Of a DNA stretch of 64,000 nt, positions 44,720-54,674 are shown in pieces; within the stretch, counting starts at the first letter, position 1, and every line of letters begins with the position of its first letter. Source of the DNA: Pseudomonas sp. S06B 330 (lineage in GTDB: Bacteria; Pseudomonadota; Gammaproteobacteria; Pseudomonadales; Pseudomonadaceae); NCBI RefSeq assembly GCF_002845275.2, contig NZ_CP088149.1:1546501-1610500 (forward strand), given 5' to 3'. The notes beneath the pieces were generated by a model that made no database searches, had not been told where the DNA came from, and saw only the letters and a program-made list of their open reading frames with translations. The translations under genes and the position numbers were made by a program.

Positions 44720-44818
44720 CCAACACAGTAGCGTAACCCTGGTGGGGTGGCCGTCGCGGTGCAAATCCAGCGCCGGCCGGCCACTTCCACGGACATCAAG
44801 AGCAGAGCGAGAGTGGAT

Positions 44819-45904
44819 GTGAGCAAACGAGCCTTTAACTTCTGCGCAGGCCCTGCTGCGCTTCCCGACGCTGTCCTGCAGCGTGCCCAGGCCGAAATGC
44901 TGGACTGGAATGGCAAGGGCTTGTCCGTGATGGAGATGAGTCACCGTAGCGACGACTACGTGGCCATTGCCGAAAAGGCCGAGCAGGACCTGCGCGACCT
45001 GTTGTCCGTTCCCGCCAATTACAAGGTGCTCTTCCTGCAGGGTGGTGCGAGTCAGCAGTTCGCTGAAATCCCGCTGAACCTGCTGCCTGAAAACGGCACG
45101 GCCGACTATATCGAAACCGGTATCTGGTCGAAGAAAGCCATCGAAGAAGCCCGTCGCTACGGCAACATCAACGTTGCTGCCAGTGCCAAACCCTACGACT
45201 ACCTGGCCATCCCTGGCCAAAATGAGTGGAACCTGACCCCGGGTGCCGCCTACGTGCACTACGCCTCGAACGAGACCATTGGTGGTCTGGAGTTCGACTG
45301 GGTGCCGCAGACCGGTGACGTTCCGCTGGTGGTCGACATGTCTTCGGACATCCTTTCCCGTCCGATCGATGTCGCTGACTTCGGTCTGATCTATGCCGGT
45401 GCGCAGAAAAACATCGGCCCAAGCGGCCTGGTCGTGGTGATCGTGCGCGAAGACCTGATCGGTCGCGCCCGCAGCAGCTGCCCGACCATGCTCGACTACA
45501 AGGTCGCTGCCGACAACAACTCGATGTACAACACCCCGGCTACCTACTCCTGGTACCTCTCGGGCCTGGTCTTTGAGTGGCTCAAGGAGCAGGGCGGTGT
45601 AGCTGCCATGGAAGTGCGCAACCGCGCCAAGAAGGACCGTCTGTACGGTTTCATCGACAGCAGCGACTTCTACAGCAACCCGATCAGTGTCAACGCCCGC
45701 TCCTGGATGAACGTACCGTTCCGCCTGGCTGACGAGCGCCTGGACAAAGCGTTCCTCGCCGGCGCTGACGCCCGTGGCCTGCTCAACCTCAAGGGTCACC
45801 GCTCGGTGGGCGGCATGCGTGCTTCGATCTACAACGCCCTGGGCCTGGACGCGGTAGAAGCGCTGGTGACCTACATGGCTGAATTCGAGAAGGAGCACGG
45901 CTGA
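44819..45904 (+). CDS. serC: Phosphoserine aminotransferase
   Basis: PLP enzyme of 361 residues for serine and pyridoxal phosphate synthesis. GTG 44819 (MSKRAFNFCAGPAALP) gives the exact family length; the longer open frame upstream lacks homology-like sequence. The PLP-binding lysine is in LIYAGAQKNIGPSG (about residue 197). It starts a tightly packed aromatic/serine operon, with its stop overlapping the pheA start (TGATG). Confidence 0.96.
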   Translation: MSKRAFNFCAGPAALPDAVLQRAQAEMLDWNGKGLSVMEMSHRSDDYVAIAEKAEQDLRDLLSVPANYKVLFLQGGASQQFAEIPLNLLPENGTADYIETGIWSKKAIEEARRYGNINVAASAKPYDYLAIPGQNEWNLTPGAAYVHYASNETIGGLEFDWVPQTGDVPLVVDMSSDILSRPIDVADFGLIYAGAQKNIGPSGLVVVIVREDLIGRARSSCPTMLDYKVAADNNSMYNTPATYSWYLSGLVFEWLKEQGGVAAMEVRNRAKKDRLYGFIDSSDFYSNPISVNARSWMNVPFRLADERLDKAFLAGADARGLLNLKGHRSVGGMRASIYNALGLDAVEALVTYMAEFEKEHG

Positions 45905-46998
45905 TGTCGGAGCAGGAACTCAAGGCGCTGCGGGTGCGCATTGACAGCCTCGACGAGAAGATCCTCGAGCTGATCAGTGACCGTGCCCGCTGCGCCCAGG
46001 AAGTGGCGCGGGTGAAGATGGCGGCTTTACCGGCCGGTGAAGAGCCGATCTTCTACCGTCCTGAGCGTGAGGCGCAGGTGCTCAAGCGCGTCATGGAGCG
46101 CAATCAAGGGCCGCTGGGCAATGAAGAGATGGCGCGGTTGTTCCGTGAAATCATGTCCTCCTGCCTGGCCCTGGAGCAGCCGCTCAAAGTCGCCTACCTC
46201 GGCCCTGAGGGTACCTTTACCCAGGCCGCGGCGATGAAGCACTTTGGTCACGCCGTGATCAGCAAGCCGATGGCGGCGATCGACGAAGTGTTCCGCGAAG
46301 TGGCGGCAGGCGCCGTCAACTTTGGTGTGGTGCCCGTGGAGAACTCCACCGAAGGTGCGGTCAACCACACCCTCGACAGCTTCCTTGAGCACGACATGGT
46401 CATCTGTGGCGAAGTCGAGCTGCGTATCCACCACCACCTGTTGGTGGGTGAGAACACCAAGACCGACAGCATCAGCCGCATTTACTCGCACGCCCAGTCG
46501 TTGGCCCAGTGCCGCAAATGGCTGGATGCCCACTACCCGAATGTTGAGCGCGTCGCGGTGTCGAGTAACGCCGAGGCCGCCAAGCGGGTCAAGGGTGAGT
46601 GGAACTCGGCAGCGATCGCTGGCGACATGGCGGCAGGCCTCTACGGTCTGACGCGTCTTGCCGAGAAGATCGAAGACCGTCCGGACAACTCCACGCGCTT
46701 TTTGATGATCGGTAGCCAGGAAGTGCCGCCAACCGGTGACGACAAGACCTCGATCATCGTTTCCATGAGCAACAAACCGGGCGCCTTGCACGAGTTGCTG
46801 GTGCCGTTCCATCAGAACGGTATCGACCTGACCCGTATTGAGACCCGCCCGTCGCGCAGTGGCAAATGGACCTACGTGTTCTTCATCGATTTCATGGGGC
46901 ATCACCGTGATCCGCTGATCAAGGCCGTACTCGAACAGATCAGCCAGGAAGCTGTGGCCCTCAAGGTATTGGGTTCCTATCCCAAAGCAGTACTCTGA
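45904..46998 (+). CDS. pheA: Chorismate mutase / prephenate dehydratase
   Basis: Bifunctional P-protein of 364 residues for phenylalanine synthesis. An AroQ chorismate mutase domain (about 1-90, ALRVRIDSLDEKILELISDRARCAQEVARVK), a prephenate dehydratase domain (about 95-270, YLGPEGTFTQAAA, PVENSTEGAVNHTLD) and an ACT domain for feedback control (about 283-360, NKPGALHELLVPFHQNGIDLTRIETRPSRSGKW). Confidence 0.96.
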   Translation: MSEQELKALRVRIDSLDEKILELISDRARCAQEVARVKMAALPAGEEPIFYRPEREAQVLKRVMERNQGPLGNEEMARLFREIMSSCLALEQPLKVAYLGPEGTFTQAAAMKHFGHAVISKPMAAIDEVFREVAAGAVNFGVVPVENSTEGAVNHTLDSFLEHDMVICGEVELRIHHHLLVGENTKTDSISRIYSHAQSLAQCRKWLDAHYPNVERVAVSSNAEAAKRVKGEWNSAAIAGDMAAGLYGLTRLAEKIEDRPDNSTRFLMIGSQEVPPTGDDKTSIIVSMSNKPGALHELLVPFHQNGIDLTRIETRPSRSGKWTYVFFIDFMGHHRDPLIKAVLEQISQEAVALKVLGSYPKAVL

Positions 46999-47042
46999 CG
47001 TAATGAGTGACGTGCATACAGATTTGAATAGGGTCCTGCTCC

Positions 47043-49283
47043 GTGGTTGAAGTCGTGTTGAACAAGGTCGAGCCGCTTATCGGTCGGCTGGTGGTGGTCG
47101 GTCTCGGGCTGATTGGCGGTTCGTTCGCCAAGGGTCTACGCGAAAGCGGCCTCTGCCGTGAAGTGGTCGGCGTTGACCTGGATCCACAGTCGCGCAAGCT
47201 GGCGGTGGAGCTGGGGGTTGTCGACCGCTGCGAAGAAGACCTGGCTGCGGCCTGCGTTGGCGCAGATGTCATTCAGCTGGCCGTGCCGATCCTGGCCATG
47301 GAAAAGCTCCTGGCTCGACTGGCGCAACTTGACCTGGGGCACGCGGTGCTGACCGATGTCGGCAGTGCCAAGGGTAATGTGGTGCGTGCGGCGCGTGAGG
47401 CGTTTGCCAAGCAGCTGGCGTACTTCGTGCCTGGGCACCCGATTGCCGGTTCCGAGCAGAGCGGGGTGGAAGCCTCCAATGCAGCGCTGTTCCGCCGCCA
47501 TAAAGTAATTCTCACGCCGTTGGCTGAAACCGACCCAGGTGCCCTGGCCCTGGTTGATCGGCTCTGGCGTGCGCTGGATGCCGATGTTGAGCATATGCAG
47601 GTCGAGCGCCATGACGAAGTCCTGGCAGCGACCAGTCACTTGCCGCATTTGCTGGCGTTTGGCCTGGTCGATTCCCTGGCCAAGCGCAATGAAAACCTGG
47701 ATATCTTCCGTTACGCTGCCGGCGGTTTCCGCGATTTCACAAGAATCGCCGGAAGTGATCCGGTCATGTGGCACGACATATTTCTCGCCAACCGCGAAGC
47801 TGTTCTGCGCACACTTGATACATTTCGCAGCGACCTCGACGCCTTGCGCGACGCGGTCGATGCAGGGGATGGGCATCAATTGCTGGGCGTCTTTACGCGC
47901 GCCCGGGTTGCCCGCGAGCATTTCAGTAAAATCCTGGCCCGCCGGGCCTATGTGGACGCTATGAACTCCAACGACCTGATTTTCCTGGCAAATCCTGGTG
48001 GCCAACTGTCTGGCCGAATTCGCGTACCAGGCGATAAATCGATTTCTCATCGCTCGATCATGTTGGGCTCCCTGGCCGAAGGCACCACCGAAGTCGAAGG
48101 CTTCCTTGAAGGTGAAGACGCGCTGGCAACGCTGCAGGCGTTCCGCGACATGGGCGTGGTCATCGAAGGCCCGCACCATGGCCGGGTGACCATTCACGGT
48201 GTTGGCCTCAATGGTTTGAAGCCGCCGCCGGGGCCGATCTACCTGGGCAACTCCGGTACCTCCATGCGCCTGCTGTCTGGCCTGTTGGCAGCGCAGCCGT
48301 TTGACACCGTATTGACGGGCGATGCCTCGCTGTCCAAGCGCCCGATGAACCGTGTGGCCAACCCGCTGCGGGAAATGGGCGCGGTCATCGAGACCGCTGC
48401 CGAAGGTCGTCCGCCGATGACCATTCGTGGCGGGCACACGCTCAAGGCCCTGACCTACACCCTGCCAATGGCCAGTGCCCAGGTGAAGTCCTGCCTGCTG
48501 CTGGCCGGCTTGTATGCCGAAGGCAAGACCACCATCACCGAACCTGCGCCGACCCGTGACCATACTGAGCGCATGCTCCGTGGTTTCGGCTATAGCGTTA
48601 ACGTTGACGGCCCGACGGCGTCCCTGGAGTCCGGTGGCAAGTTGAGCGCAACCCATATCGAAGTGCCGGCCGACATCTCCTCGGCAGCCTTCTTCCTGGT
48701 TGCGGCGTCGATTGCCGAAGGTTCTGAGCTGGTGCTTGAACATGTGGGTATCAACCCGACCCGTACTGGTGTCATTGATATCCTGCGTCTGATGGGCGGC
48801 GACATCACCCTGGAAAATCAGCGTGAAGTCGGCGGCGAGCCGGTGGCTGACCTGCGCGTGCGTGGGGCTAAACTCAAGGGTATCGATATCCCAGAGCACC
48901 TGGTGCCGCTGGCTATCGACGAGTTCCCGGTGCTGTTCGTCGCTGCCGCCTGTGCTGAAGGCCGGACCGTGCTGCGTGGTGCCGAGGAGTTGCGGGTCAA
49001 GGAATCCGACCGCATCCAGGTTATGGCCGATGGCCTGCTGACCCTGGGTGTGAAGTGCGAGCCGACCCCGGACGGTATCATTATCGATGGCGGCCCGATC
49101 GGTGGTGGTGAAGTGCACGGGCATGGCGATCACCGCATCGCCATGGCCTTCAGCGTCGCCTCGCTGCGCGCTACCGCGCCAATCCGTATCCACGATTGCG
49201 CCAACGTCGCTACGTCCTTCCCGAACTTCCTGGCCCTGTGCGCCGAAGTCGGGATTCGTGTTGCTGAAGAGGGCAAGTCGTGA
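47043..49283 (+). CDS. tyrA-aroA: Fused prephenate dehydrogenase / EPSP synthase (TyrA-AroA)
   Basis: Natural fusion of 746 residues. The N-terminal TyrA domain (about 1-300) has the NAD loop [20 protein letters not shown] and [11 protein letters not shown]. The AroA domain starts at about residue 307 ([41 protein letters not shown]), with [16 protein letters not shown] and RIKESDR-like [13 protein letters not shown]. It starts at GTG 47043. This fusion is a hallmark of Pseudomonas and relatives. It follows pheA by 44 bases; the hisC gene seen between pheA and this gene in P. aeruginosa is absent. Confidence 0.95.
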   Translation: MVEVVLNKVEPLIGRLVVVGLGLIGGSFAKGLRESGLCREVVGVDLDPQSRKLAVELGVVDRCEEDLAAACVGADVIQLAVPILAMEKLLARLAQLDLGHAVLTDVGSAKGNVVRAAREAFAKQLAYFVPGHPIAGSEQSGVEASNAALFRRHKVILTPLAETDPGALALVDRLWRALDADVEHMQVERHDEVLAATSHLPHLLAFGLVDSLAKRNENLDIFRYAAGGFRDFTRIAGSDPVMWHDIFLANREAVLRTLDTFRSDLDALRDAVDAGDGHQLLGVFTRARVAREHFSKILARRAYVDAMNSNDLIFLANPGGQLSGRIRVPGDKSISHRSIMLGSLAEGTTEVEGFLEGEDALATLQAFRDMGVVIEGPHHGRVTIHGVGLNGLKPPPGPIYLGNSGTSMRLLSGLLAAQPFDTVLTGDASLSKRPMNRVANPLREMGAVIETAAEGRPPMTIRGGHTLKALTYTLPMASAQVKSCLLLAGLYAEGKTTITEPAPTRDHTERMLRGFGYSVNVDGPTASLESGGKLSATHIEVPADISSAAFFLVAASIAEGSELVLEHVGINPTRTGVIDILRLMGGDITLENQREVGGEPVADLRVRGAKLKGIDIPEHLVPLAIDEFPVLFVAAACAEGRTVLRGAEELRVKESDRIQVMADGLLTLGVKCEPTPDGIIIDGGPIGGGEVHGHGDHRIAMAFSVASLRATAPIRIHDCANVATSFPNFLALCAEVGIRVAEEGKS

Positions 49284-49966
49284 GCATGAACGCGCCGGTC
49301 ATCACCATCGACGGTCCAAGCGGTTCGGGTAAGGGGACCGTTGCTGGCCTTTTGGCACGCGAGCTGGGCTGGAAACTGCTGGACTCGGGTGCGCTGTACC
49401 GTTTGTTGGCCTTCGCGGCCAGCAACCACGGCGTCGACCTGACCAACGAAGAGCTGCTGGTCACGCTGGCGGCGCACCTGGACGTGCAGTTCATCGCTGC
49501 TGAACCGGGCAAATTGCAGCAGATCATTCTTGAAGGTGATGATGTCAGCAATGTCATCCGTACCGAAACCGTTGGTGCCGGGGCCTCCATGGTCGCGTCG
49601 CTGCCAGCGGTGCGTGACGCCTTGCTGCAGCGCCAGCGGGCGTTCCAGGAAGCACCGGGGCTAATTGCCGATGGTCGCGACATGGGGACAGTGGTGTTCC
49701 CTGATGCGCCGTTGAAGGTTTTTCTGACCGCCAGCGCTGAGGAACGAGCTCGCCGCCGTTACTTGCAGTTGAAGGCCAAAGACGAAGATGTTAGTCTGTC
49801 GAGTCTGCTAGATGAGATTCGTGCGCGTGATGAGCGCGACACCCAGCGCGCAGTGGCCCCGCTCAAGCCGGCGGCCGATGCGATTCAGCTGGATTCAACG
49901 GAGTTGTCCATCGAGCAGGTGTTGCAACGCATCAAGAGCGAGATCGCCCTGCGCGATATCGCCTGA
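49280..49966 (+). CDS. cmk: Cytidylate kinase
   Basis: CMP/dCMP kinase of 228 residues (GTG 49280) or 226 (ATG 49286; the latter has AGAGGGCAAG at a better spacing). P-loop [19 protein letters not shown] at the N-terminus and [30 protein letters not shown] in the middle. It overlaps the end of tyrA-aroA by 4 bases. Confidence 0.95.
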   Translation: MSMNAPVITIDGPSGSGKGTVAGLLARELGWKLLDSGALYRLLAFAASNHGVDLTNEELLVTLAAHLDVQFIAAEPGKLQQIILEGDDVSNVIRTETVGAGASMVASLPAVRDALLQRQRAFQEAPGLIADGRDMGTVVFPDAPLKVFLTASAEERARRRYLQLKAKDEDVSLSSLLDEIRARDERDTQRAVAPLKPAADAIQLDSTELSIEQVLQRIKSEIALRDIA

Positions 49967-50031
49967 TGACCAGGGAAGCAGGCAGGGGCACCAGTCAACG
50001 TCCTGTCGGCTTTCCTTTATATGAACGAAAC

Positions 50032-50073
50032 CCACATTGTCTGGAATGTGGCTGATGGGCGTATGTCTCGCCC
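50032..50073 (+). promoter_or_regulatory. Two-hairpin rpsA leader
   Basis: CCACATT-GTCTGG-AATGTGG (50032-50051) and GGGCG-TATGTCT-CGCCC (50057-50073) form consecutive perfect stems just before the rpsA ribosome-binding region (AGGA at 50082-50085). In E. coli a structured rpsA leader mediates S1 autoregulation; a similar role is inferred. Confidence 0.45.
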
Positions 50074-50091
50074 TAATTTACAGGAATTAAA

Positions 50092-51768
50092 ATGAGCGAA
50101 AGCTTTGCAGAACTCTTTGAAGAAAGCCTGAAAACCCTCAATCTTCAGCCGGGTGCGATCATCACCGGTATCGTTGTCGACATCGACGGCGACTGGGTTA
50201 CCGTACACGCTGGCCTGAAGTCCGAGGGCGTCATCCCGCTCGAGCAGTTCTACAACGAAGCTGGCGAGCTGACCATCAAGGTCGGTGACGAAGTTCACGT
50301 TGCGCTGGACGCGGTCGAAGACGGCTTTGGCGAAACCAAACTGTCCCGTGAAAAAGCCAAGCGCGCCGAGTGCTGGATTGTTCTGGAAGCAGCTTTCGCC
50401 GCCGAAGAAGTGGTCAAGGGCGTTATCAACGGTAAGGTTAAAGGCGGCTTCACTGTCGACGTTAACGGTATCCGTGCGTTCCTGCCGGGCTCCCTGGTTG
50501 ATGTCCGCCCAGTGCGCGACACCACCCACCTCGAAGGCAAAGAGCTGGAATTCAAGGTCATCAAGCTGGACCAGAAGCGCAACAACGTTGTCGTTTCCCG
50601 TCGCAGCGTCCTGGAAGCCGAAAACAGCGCCGAGCGCGAAGCTCTGCTGGAATCGCTGCAGGAAGGCCAGCAGGTCAAAGGTATCGTCAAGAACCTCACC
50701 GACTACGGCGCATTCGTTGATCTGGGCGGCGTTGATGGCCTGCTGCACATCACCGACATGGCCTGGAAGCGTATCAAGCACCCATCGGAAATCGTCAACG
50801 TTGGCGACGAGATCGATGTCAAGGTTCTGAAGTACGATCGTGAGCGTAACCGTGTATCCCTGGGCCTGAAGCAACTGGGTGAAGACCCATGGGTTGCTAT
50901 CAAAGCTCGTTACCCAGAAAGCACTCGCGTAATGGCGCGTGTAACCAACCTGACCGACTACGGCTGCTTCGCAGAGCTGGAAGAAGGCGTGGAAGGCCTG
51001 GTACACGTTTCCGAAATGGACTGGACCAACAAGAACATCCACCCTTCGAAAGTCGTACAAGTCGGCGACGAAGTGGAAGTTATGGTTCTGGACATCGACG
51101 AAGAGCGTCGTCGTATCTCCCTGGGCATCAAGCAGTGCAAGTCGAACCCATGGGAAGACTTCTCTGGCCAGTTCAACAAGGGCGACAAGATCTCCGGCAC
51201 CATCAAGTCGATCACCGATTTCGGTATCTTCATTGGTCTGGACGGCGGCATCGACGGTCTGGTTCACCTGTCCGACATCTCCTGGAACGAAGTGGGCGAA
51301 GAAGCCGTACGTCGCTTCAAGAAGGGCGACGAGCTGGACACCGTGATCCTGTCGGTTGATCCAGAGCGTGAGCGCATCTCCCTGGGCATCAAGCAACTGG
51401 AAGACGATCCGTTCTCCAACTACGTTGCTGTCAACGACAAAGGCGCTATCGTCAAAGGTACCGTTAAAGAAGTTGATGCCAAGGGCGCTATCATCACCCT
51501 GGCCGACGACATCGAAGCCACTCTGAAAGCTTCCGAAATCAGCCGTGACCGCGTTGAAGACGCGCGTAACGTCCTGAAGGAAGGCGAAGAGATCGAAGCT
51601 AAGATCATCAGCGTTGACCGCAAGAGCCGCGTGATCAGCCTCTCCATCAAGTCGAAAGACGACGCTGAAGAGAAAGAAGCCATCCAGAGCCTGAAAGAAA
51701 CTGCTCCGGAAGCTGCTGACACCACCATGGCCGCGCTGCTGCGTCAGGCAATGGCCAAACAGAACTAA
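50092..51768 (+). CDS. rpsA: 30S ribosomal protein S1
   Basis: Product of 558 residues with six S1 RNA-binding repeats (the first two more divergent, starting at about residues 20 and 105; the last four clear, for example [31 protein letters not shown] at about 193-223). It binds mRNA leaders and docks them on the 30S subunit. AGGA lies 7 bases before ATG 50092. Codon use looks highly biased, fitting high expression. A strong terminator follows. Confidence 0.97.
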   Translation: MSESFAELFEESLKTLNLQPGAIITGIVVDIDGDWVTVHAGLKSEGVIPLEQFYNEAGELTIKVGDEVHVALDAVEDGFGETKLSREKAKRAECWIVLEAAFAAEEVVKGVINGKVKGGFTVDVNGIRAFLPGSLVDVRPVRDTTHLEGKELEFKVIKLDQKRNNVVVSRRSVLEAENSAEREALLESLQEGQQVKGIVKNLTDYGAFVDLGGVDGLLHITDMAWKRIKHPSEIVNVGDEIDVKVLKYDRERNRVSLGLKQLGEDPWVAIKARYPESTRVMARVTNLTDYGCFAELEEGVEGLVHVSEMDWTNKNIHPSKVVQVGDEVEVMVLDIDEERRRISLGIKQCKSNPWEDFSGQFNKGDKISGTIKSITDFGIFIGLDGGIDGLVHLSDISWNEVGEEAVRRFKKGDELDTVILSVDPERERISLGIKQLEDDPFSNYVAVNDKGAIVKGTVKEVDAKGAIITLADDIEATLKASEISRDRVEDARNVLKEGEEIEAKIISVDRKSRVISLSIKSKDDAEEKEAIQSLKETAPEAADTTMAALLRQAMAKQN

Positions 51769-51783
51769 GTTCTGCTTGGATCT

Positions 51784-51813
51784 AAAAAAGGGCGACTTCG
51801 GTCGCCCTTTTTT
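51784..51813 (+). terminator. Rho-independent terminator after rpsA
   Basis: AAAAAAGGGCGAC / TTCG / GTCGCCCTTTTTT: a 7-bp GC stem with a UUCG tetraloop extended by A-T pairs and ending in six T residues. Symmetric A and T tracts make it usable from both strands. Confidence 0.95.
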
Positions 51814-51842
51814 GTGCCTCATGGTTTATTGGGGGCGTTGTC

Positions 51843-51984
51843 TTGTAGCCGCTGCCGTAAGGTTGCGATCGGGCGTGAAACGCCCGCAAACTGGCTACCG
51901 CAATTCGCCAGGCCCAACGAGGTGTACGCGTCGCGACTGCCTTGCAGTCGATCGCAGCCTCGTGCCTCGGCAGCGGCTACAGCA
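51843..51984 (-). repeat. Large REPIN-like repeat, copy 2 (inverted relative to copy 1)
   Basis: About 142 bp bounded by GTAGCCGCTGCCG and CGGCAGCGGCTAC, containing the internal hairpins GGGCG-TGAAA-CGCCC and GACTGCCTTGCAGTC. Its reverse complement aligns with 26473-26611 along the full length (shared stretches include CGAGGCTGCGATCGACTGCA and ACCTCGTTGGGCCTG). Confidence 0.8.
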
Positions 51985-52265
51985 GTCCATAATAGGGGGC
52001 TGGCCCCTGTACAGATGGCGTACCCGACAATCCAAGAGAAACCTTTTTGTGCCAGCGATTTACTCTTGCTGCTAGTGTTCCCAGCGGCTGTAACCCTCGT
52101 GCTGGCTGGGTTTGCCAAAGTCACTGACGAGGCGCCGTAAGGTTTTCCTAAGGTTGCCAATACAAGATTCCGCGATTAAGTCAATAACCACCCTGTTCAA
52201 AACCCTCAGGTCATGCTAAAAACAATGAAGCAATGATCTAGCTGCTTGATAAAGAAGGGAAAAAT
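51985..52265. other. ihfB upstream region, no gene seen
   Basis: No convincing coding frame, RNA gene or terminator. A short GGGGGCTGGCCCC palindrome lies at 51995-52007. The stretch nearest ihfB is AT-richer (CAATACAAGATTCCGCGATTAAG), as expected of a promoter, but no clear -35/-10 pair stands out. Confidence 0.4.
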
Positions 52266-52565
52266 ATGACGAAGTCGGAGCTGATCGAACGTATTGTCAC
52301 CCATCAAGGGCTGCTCTCATCCAAGGATGTCGAGCTGGCCATCAAGACTATGCTTGAACAGATGTCCCAGTGCCTGGCGACCGGAGATCGCATCGAGATC
52401 CGTGGCTTTGGCAGCTTCTCCCTGCACTACCGCGCCCCGCGGGTCGGGCGTAATCCCAAGACCGGTCAGTCCGTCAGCCTCGACGGCAAGTTCGTGCCGC
52501 ATTTCAAGCCCGGTAAAGAACTGCGCGACCGCGTCAATGAAGATGAAGAGCATCATGTCGACTAG
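52266..52565 (+). CDS. ihfB: Integration host factor subunit beta
   Basis: A 99-residue DNA-bending protein of the HU/IHF family that pairs with IhfA. The intercalating Pro is in [15 protein letters not shown], and [11 protein letters not shown] precedes it. ATG 52266 has GAAGGGA upstream. It marks the usual left border of the O-antigen locus in Pseudomonas. Confidence 0.97.
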   Translation: MTKSELIERIVTHQGLLSSKDVELAIKTMLEQMSQCLATGDRIEIRGFGSFSLHYRAPRVGRNPKTGQSVSLDGKFVPHFKPGKELRDRVNEDEEHHVD

Positions 52566-52585
52566 CCAGTGCCAGGGAGCAAGTA

Positions 52586-52825
52586 ATGCGTAATTTCAAG
52601 CGCGCCTTGGCGGTGCTGTTTCTCTTGGCATTGGCAACGCTGGTGCTGTTTTTTGTCCTGGAAAACCAACAAGCCGTTGCCTTGGTCATGTTCGGCTGGT
52701 CGGCGCCGGCGATGCCTGTAGCGGTGCCTGTGTTGGCGGCATTGCTGGTTGGCTTGGCAATAGGGCCTTTGCTGGGTGCCTACGGTGTGCTGCGCAGTAA
52801 GCGTCGGTTGCGAAACACGCTCTAA
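52586..52825 (+). CDS. LapA-domain (DUF1049) membrane protein
   Basis: A 79-residue protein with two helices (about 7-27 and 42-66) separated by ENQQAVALVMFGWSAPAMP, the typical LapA/DUF1049 (YciS-like) linker, and a basic end. The E. coli homologue LapA works with LapB in controlling LpxC and lipopolysaccharide assembly; whether this one does is unknown. It follows ihfB by 20 bases, just before the O-antigen genes. Confidence 0.88.
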   Translation: MRNFKRALAVLFLLALATLVLFFVLENQQAVALVMFGWSAPAMPVAVPVLAALLVGLAIGPLLGAYGVLRSKRRLRNTL

Positions 52826-52946
52826 ACGAATTTGTAGTCCCGGGCCTAAGACTTTTCTTACAAGTCGCCGCGATTTAGCCGGGAGAGGTTCTTCAGTGGT
52901 GGTGGGAAAATAGCGCCATCCTTCGCCAGCCTGGAGCGTGCCTCTC

Positions 52947-54410
52947 ATGAAGGGTTTTCCCTTCCTCTCACACCATGGTGCCATCCGCGGTGTCACCGGT
53001 TCCTGCCATCAGCTCCATTTCGATGAGCACAGCAGCCTGCTGGTGGATTGCGGCCTGGAGCAAGGGGCTAACACGCAAACACGGGCGAATGGACAGCAAC
53101 TGGGCTTTAGCGTCCAAGGCATCGAAGCGCTGATCGTCACCCACGTTCACCTTGACCACGTTGGCCGCATACCGGCGTTACTGGCGGCGGGTTTTCACGG
53201 TCCGATTCTCTGCAGCGAACCTTCAGCCCGCTTGCTGCCTTTGGTGCTGGAAGACGCCTATAAGCTTGGGATCAGCAGTGACCCGCTTCAGGTGTCGCGC
53301 TTTATCGAACATATCCAACAGCGCATCGTGCCGCTGCCCTTTGGGCAATGGCATCCGCTGATCGAGCGGGAAGCCTTCAACTGCCGCATTCGTTTACAGC
53401 GTGCCGGTCATCTGTTGGGATCGGCCTATGTCGAGTGCGAGGTCGAGGATACCGCTACCGGTCGCGACACGCGGATCGTCTTCTCCGGTGATTTGGGTGC
53501 CCCGTGCAATCCATTGCTGCGCAGCGTAGTGCCGCCCGAGCGTGCCGACATCCTGGTGCTGGAAAGCACCTACGGTGACCGTCTGCACCCTGATCGTAGC
53601 CAGCGCCAGCAGCAGCTAGAAGCCGTGATTGATCGTGCGCTGGCCGACCAGGGTACGATCATGATCCCAGCTTTCAGCCTGGGGCGGACCCAGGAGTTGC
53701 TCTACGAGATCGAAGACATCCTGTACCGCAAGGTGCTGTTGAAAGAAGAGGAGGGCGGGCCAGTTGGCGAAATAGACCCAATCCAGGCCATGGACTGGTC
53801 ACAACTGCCGGTTATCCTCGATTCGCCCTTGGCGAATCGCGTCACCCAGGCCTACCGAGATTTGCATCAGTACTGGAACAGAGAAGCCAGGCAGCGACGG
53901 AGTGAGGGGCGGGCGCCATTGGGTTTTCGCCAGCTCATCAGTATTGATACCCATGCCAAGCACCAGCAAGTGGTCAATTACCTCAAGAGCACCGGTCGGC
54001 CGGCGATTGTCATTGCCGGCAACGGCATGTGCTCGGGTGGCAGGATCGTCAATTACCTCAAGGCCATGCTTGGTGATGTGCGGCATGAGGTGGTGTTTGT
54101 CGGATACCAGGTTAAAGGCACGGCGGGGGCTGCAATTCAGGCGAGTGGGCGTAGGTCGGAGGGAGCCTTGGTCGAGTTGGATGGGCAGGCGTATGAGGTG
54201 CTAGCGAAGGTTGTTAGTTTGACAGGTTATTCCGGACATGCGGATCAGGCGGGGTTAGTGGCGTTTGCAATTGGCATGCAGCAGCCGCCAAGCGAGGTGG
54301 TGCTGGTGCATGGGGAAGGGAAGGCGAAAAAGGTGCTGGCTGCTGCGCTGCAGCGACGCTTTGGTCAGGCGGGGCTGGAGGTGAATGTAACCATTCCCGG
54401 CTCTGGTTAA
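52947..54410 (+). CDS. MBL-fold beta-CASP RNA-processing-type exonuclease
   Basis: Product of about 487 residues. The metallo-beta-lactamase motif HVHLDHVG is at about residues 65-72, RAGHLLGSAYVE carries the next metal His and FSGDLG the Asp. A beta-CASP domain follows (about 225-360, SPLANRVTQAY, GNGMCSGGRIVNYLK), and the C-terminal GYSGHADQ and VLVHGE complete the site. Such proteins resemble CPSF73/RNase J-like nucleases; many bacterial members are of unknown substrate. Start ATG 52947 (GGAG 11 bases upstream) or GTG 52938. Confidence 0.88.
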   Translation: MKGFPFLSHHGAIRGVTGSCHQLHFDEHSSLLVDCGLEQGANTQTRANGQQLGFSVQGIEALIVTHVHLDHVGRIPALLAAGFHGPILCSEPSARLLPLVLEDAYKLGISSDPLQVSRFIEHIQQRIVPLPFGQWHPLIEREAFNCRIRLQRAGHLLGSAYVECEVEDTATGRDTRIVFSGDLGAPCNPLLRSVVPPERADILVLESTYGDRLHPDRSQRQQQLEAVIDRALADQGTIMIPAFSLGRTQELLYEIEDILYRKVLLKEEEGGPVGEIDPIQAMDWSQLPVILDSPLANRVTQAYRDLHQYWNREARQRRSEGRAPLGFRQLISIDTHAKHQQVVNYLKSTGRPAIVIAGNGMCSGGRIVNYLKAMLGDVRHEVVFVGYQVKGTAGAAIQASGRRSEGALVELDGQAYEVLAKVVSLTGYSGHADQAGLVAFAIGMQQPPSEVVLVHGEGKAKKVLAAALQRRFGQAGLEVNVTIPGSG

Positions 54411-54674
54411 CCGTTTGGCAGAGAGGTGGATAGTGGTCGGATTGAATGGAACTTATTGCGCTTCTGGGCGCTCTATCTCAGATTGTAAACTCAGGCGCGT
54501 AATGCCGATGAAGCAAGGTACAGATCTTGCGAGCAGGATGGCAAAATGACGCTACGCTTCAGGGCTAGGACGGTGGAAACTGTCTGGCTCTGAGGCGCGA
54601 GATCAGCATAGACGCGACACACGTGCCCCTTAAGTGCGAAATGCTAATAGACGGACCAAGGAAAACTAGAATAA

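Noticed and set aside
42056..45898. A 1280-codon open frame on the minus strand opposite gyrA and serC
   Set aside because: It is entirely antisense to two highly conserved genes, has low-complexity His/Gln/Gly/Asp-rich sequence, no domain and no ribosome site. Long antisense frames are common opposite biased high-GC genes.
47136..49193. A 685-codon minus-strand frame opposite tyrA-aroA
   Set aside because: Same cause: antisense of a conserved gene with typical shadow composition (His/Gln/Arg-rich).
50017..51822. A 601-codon minus-strand frame opposite rpsA
   Set aside because: Mirrors the six S1 repeats of rpsA in its own periodicity and covers the rpsA terminator. It is a shadow, not a repeat protein.
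54411..54674. JUMPstart/ops element before the O-antigen genes
   Set aside because: I looked for GGCGGTAGC(G/T)T-like sequence in the leader and found none; a single GGTAGC lies inside wzz and is not convincing.
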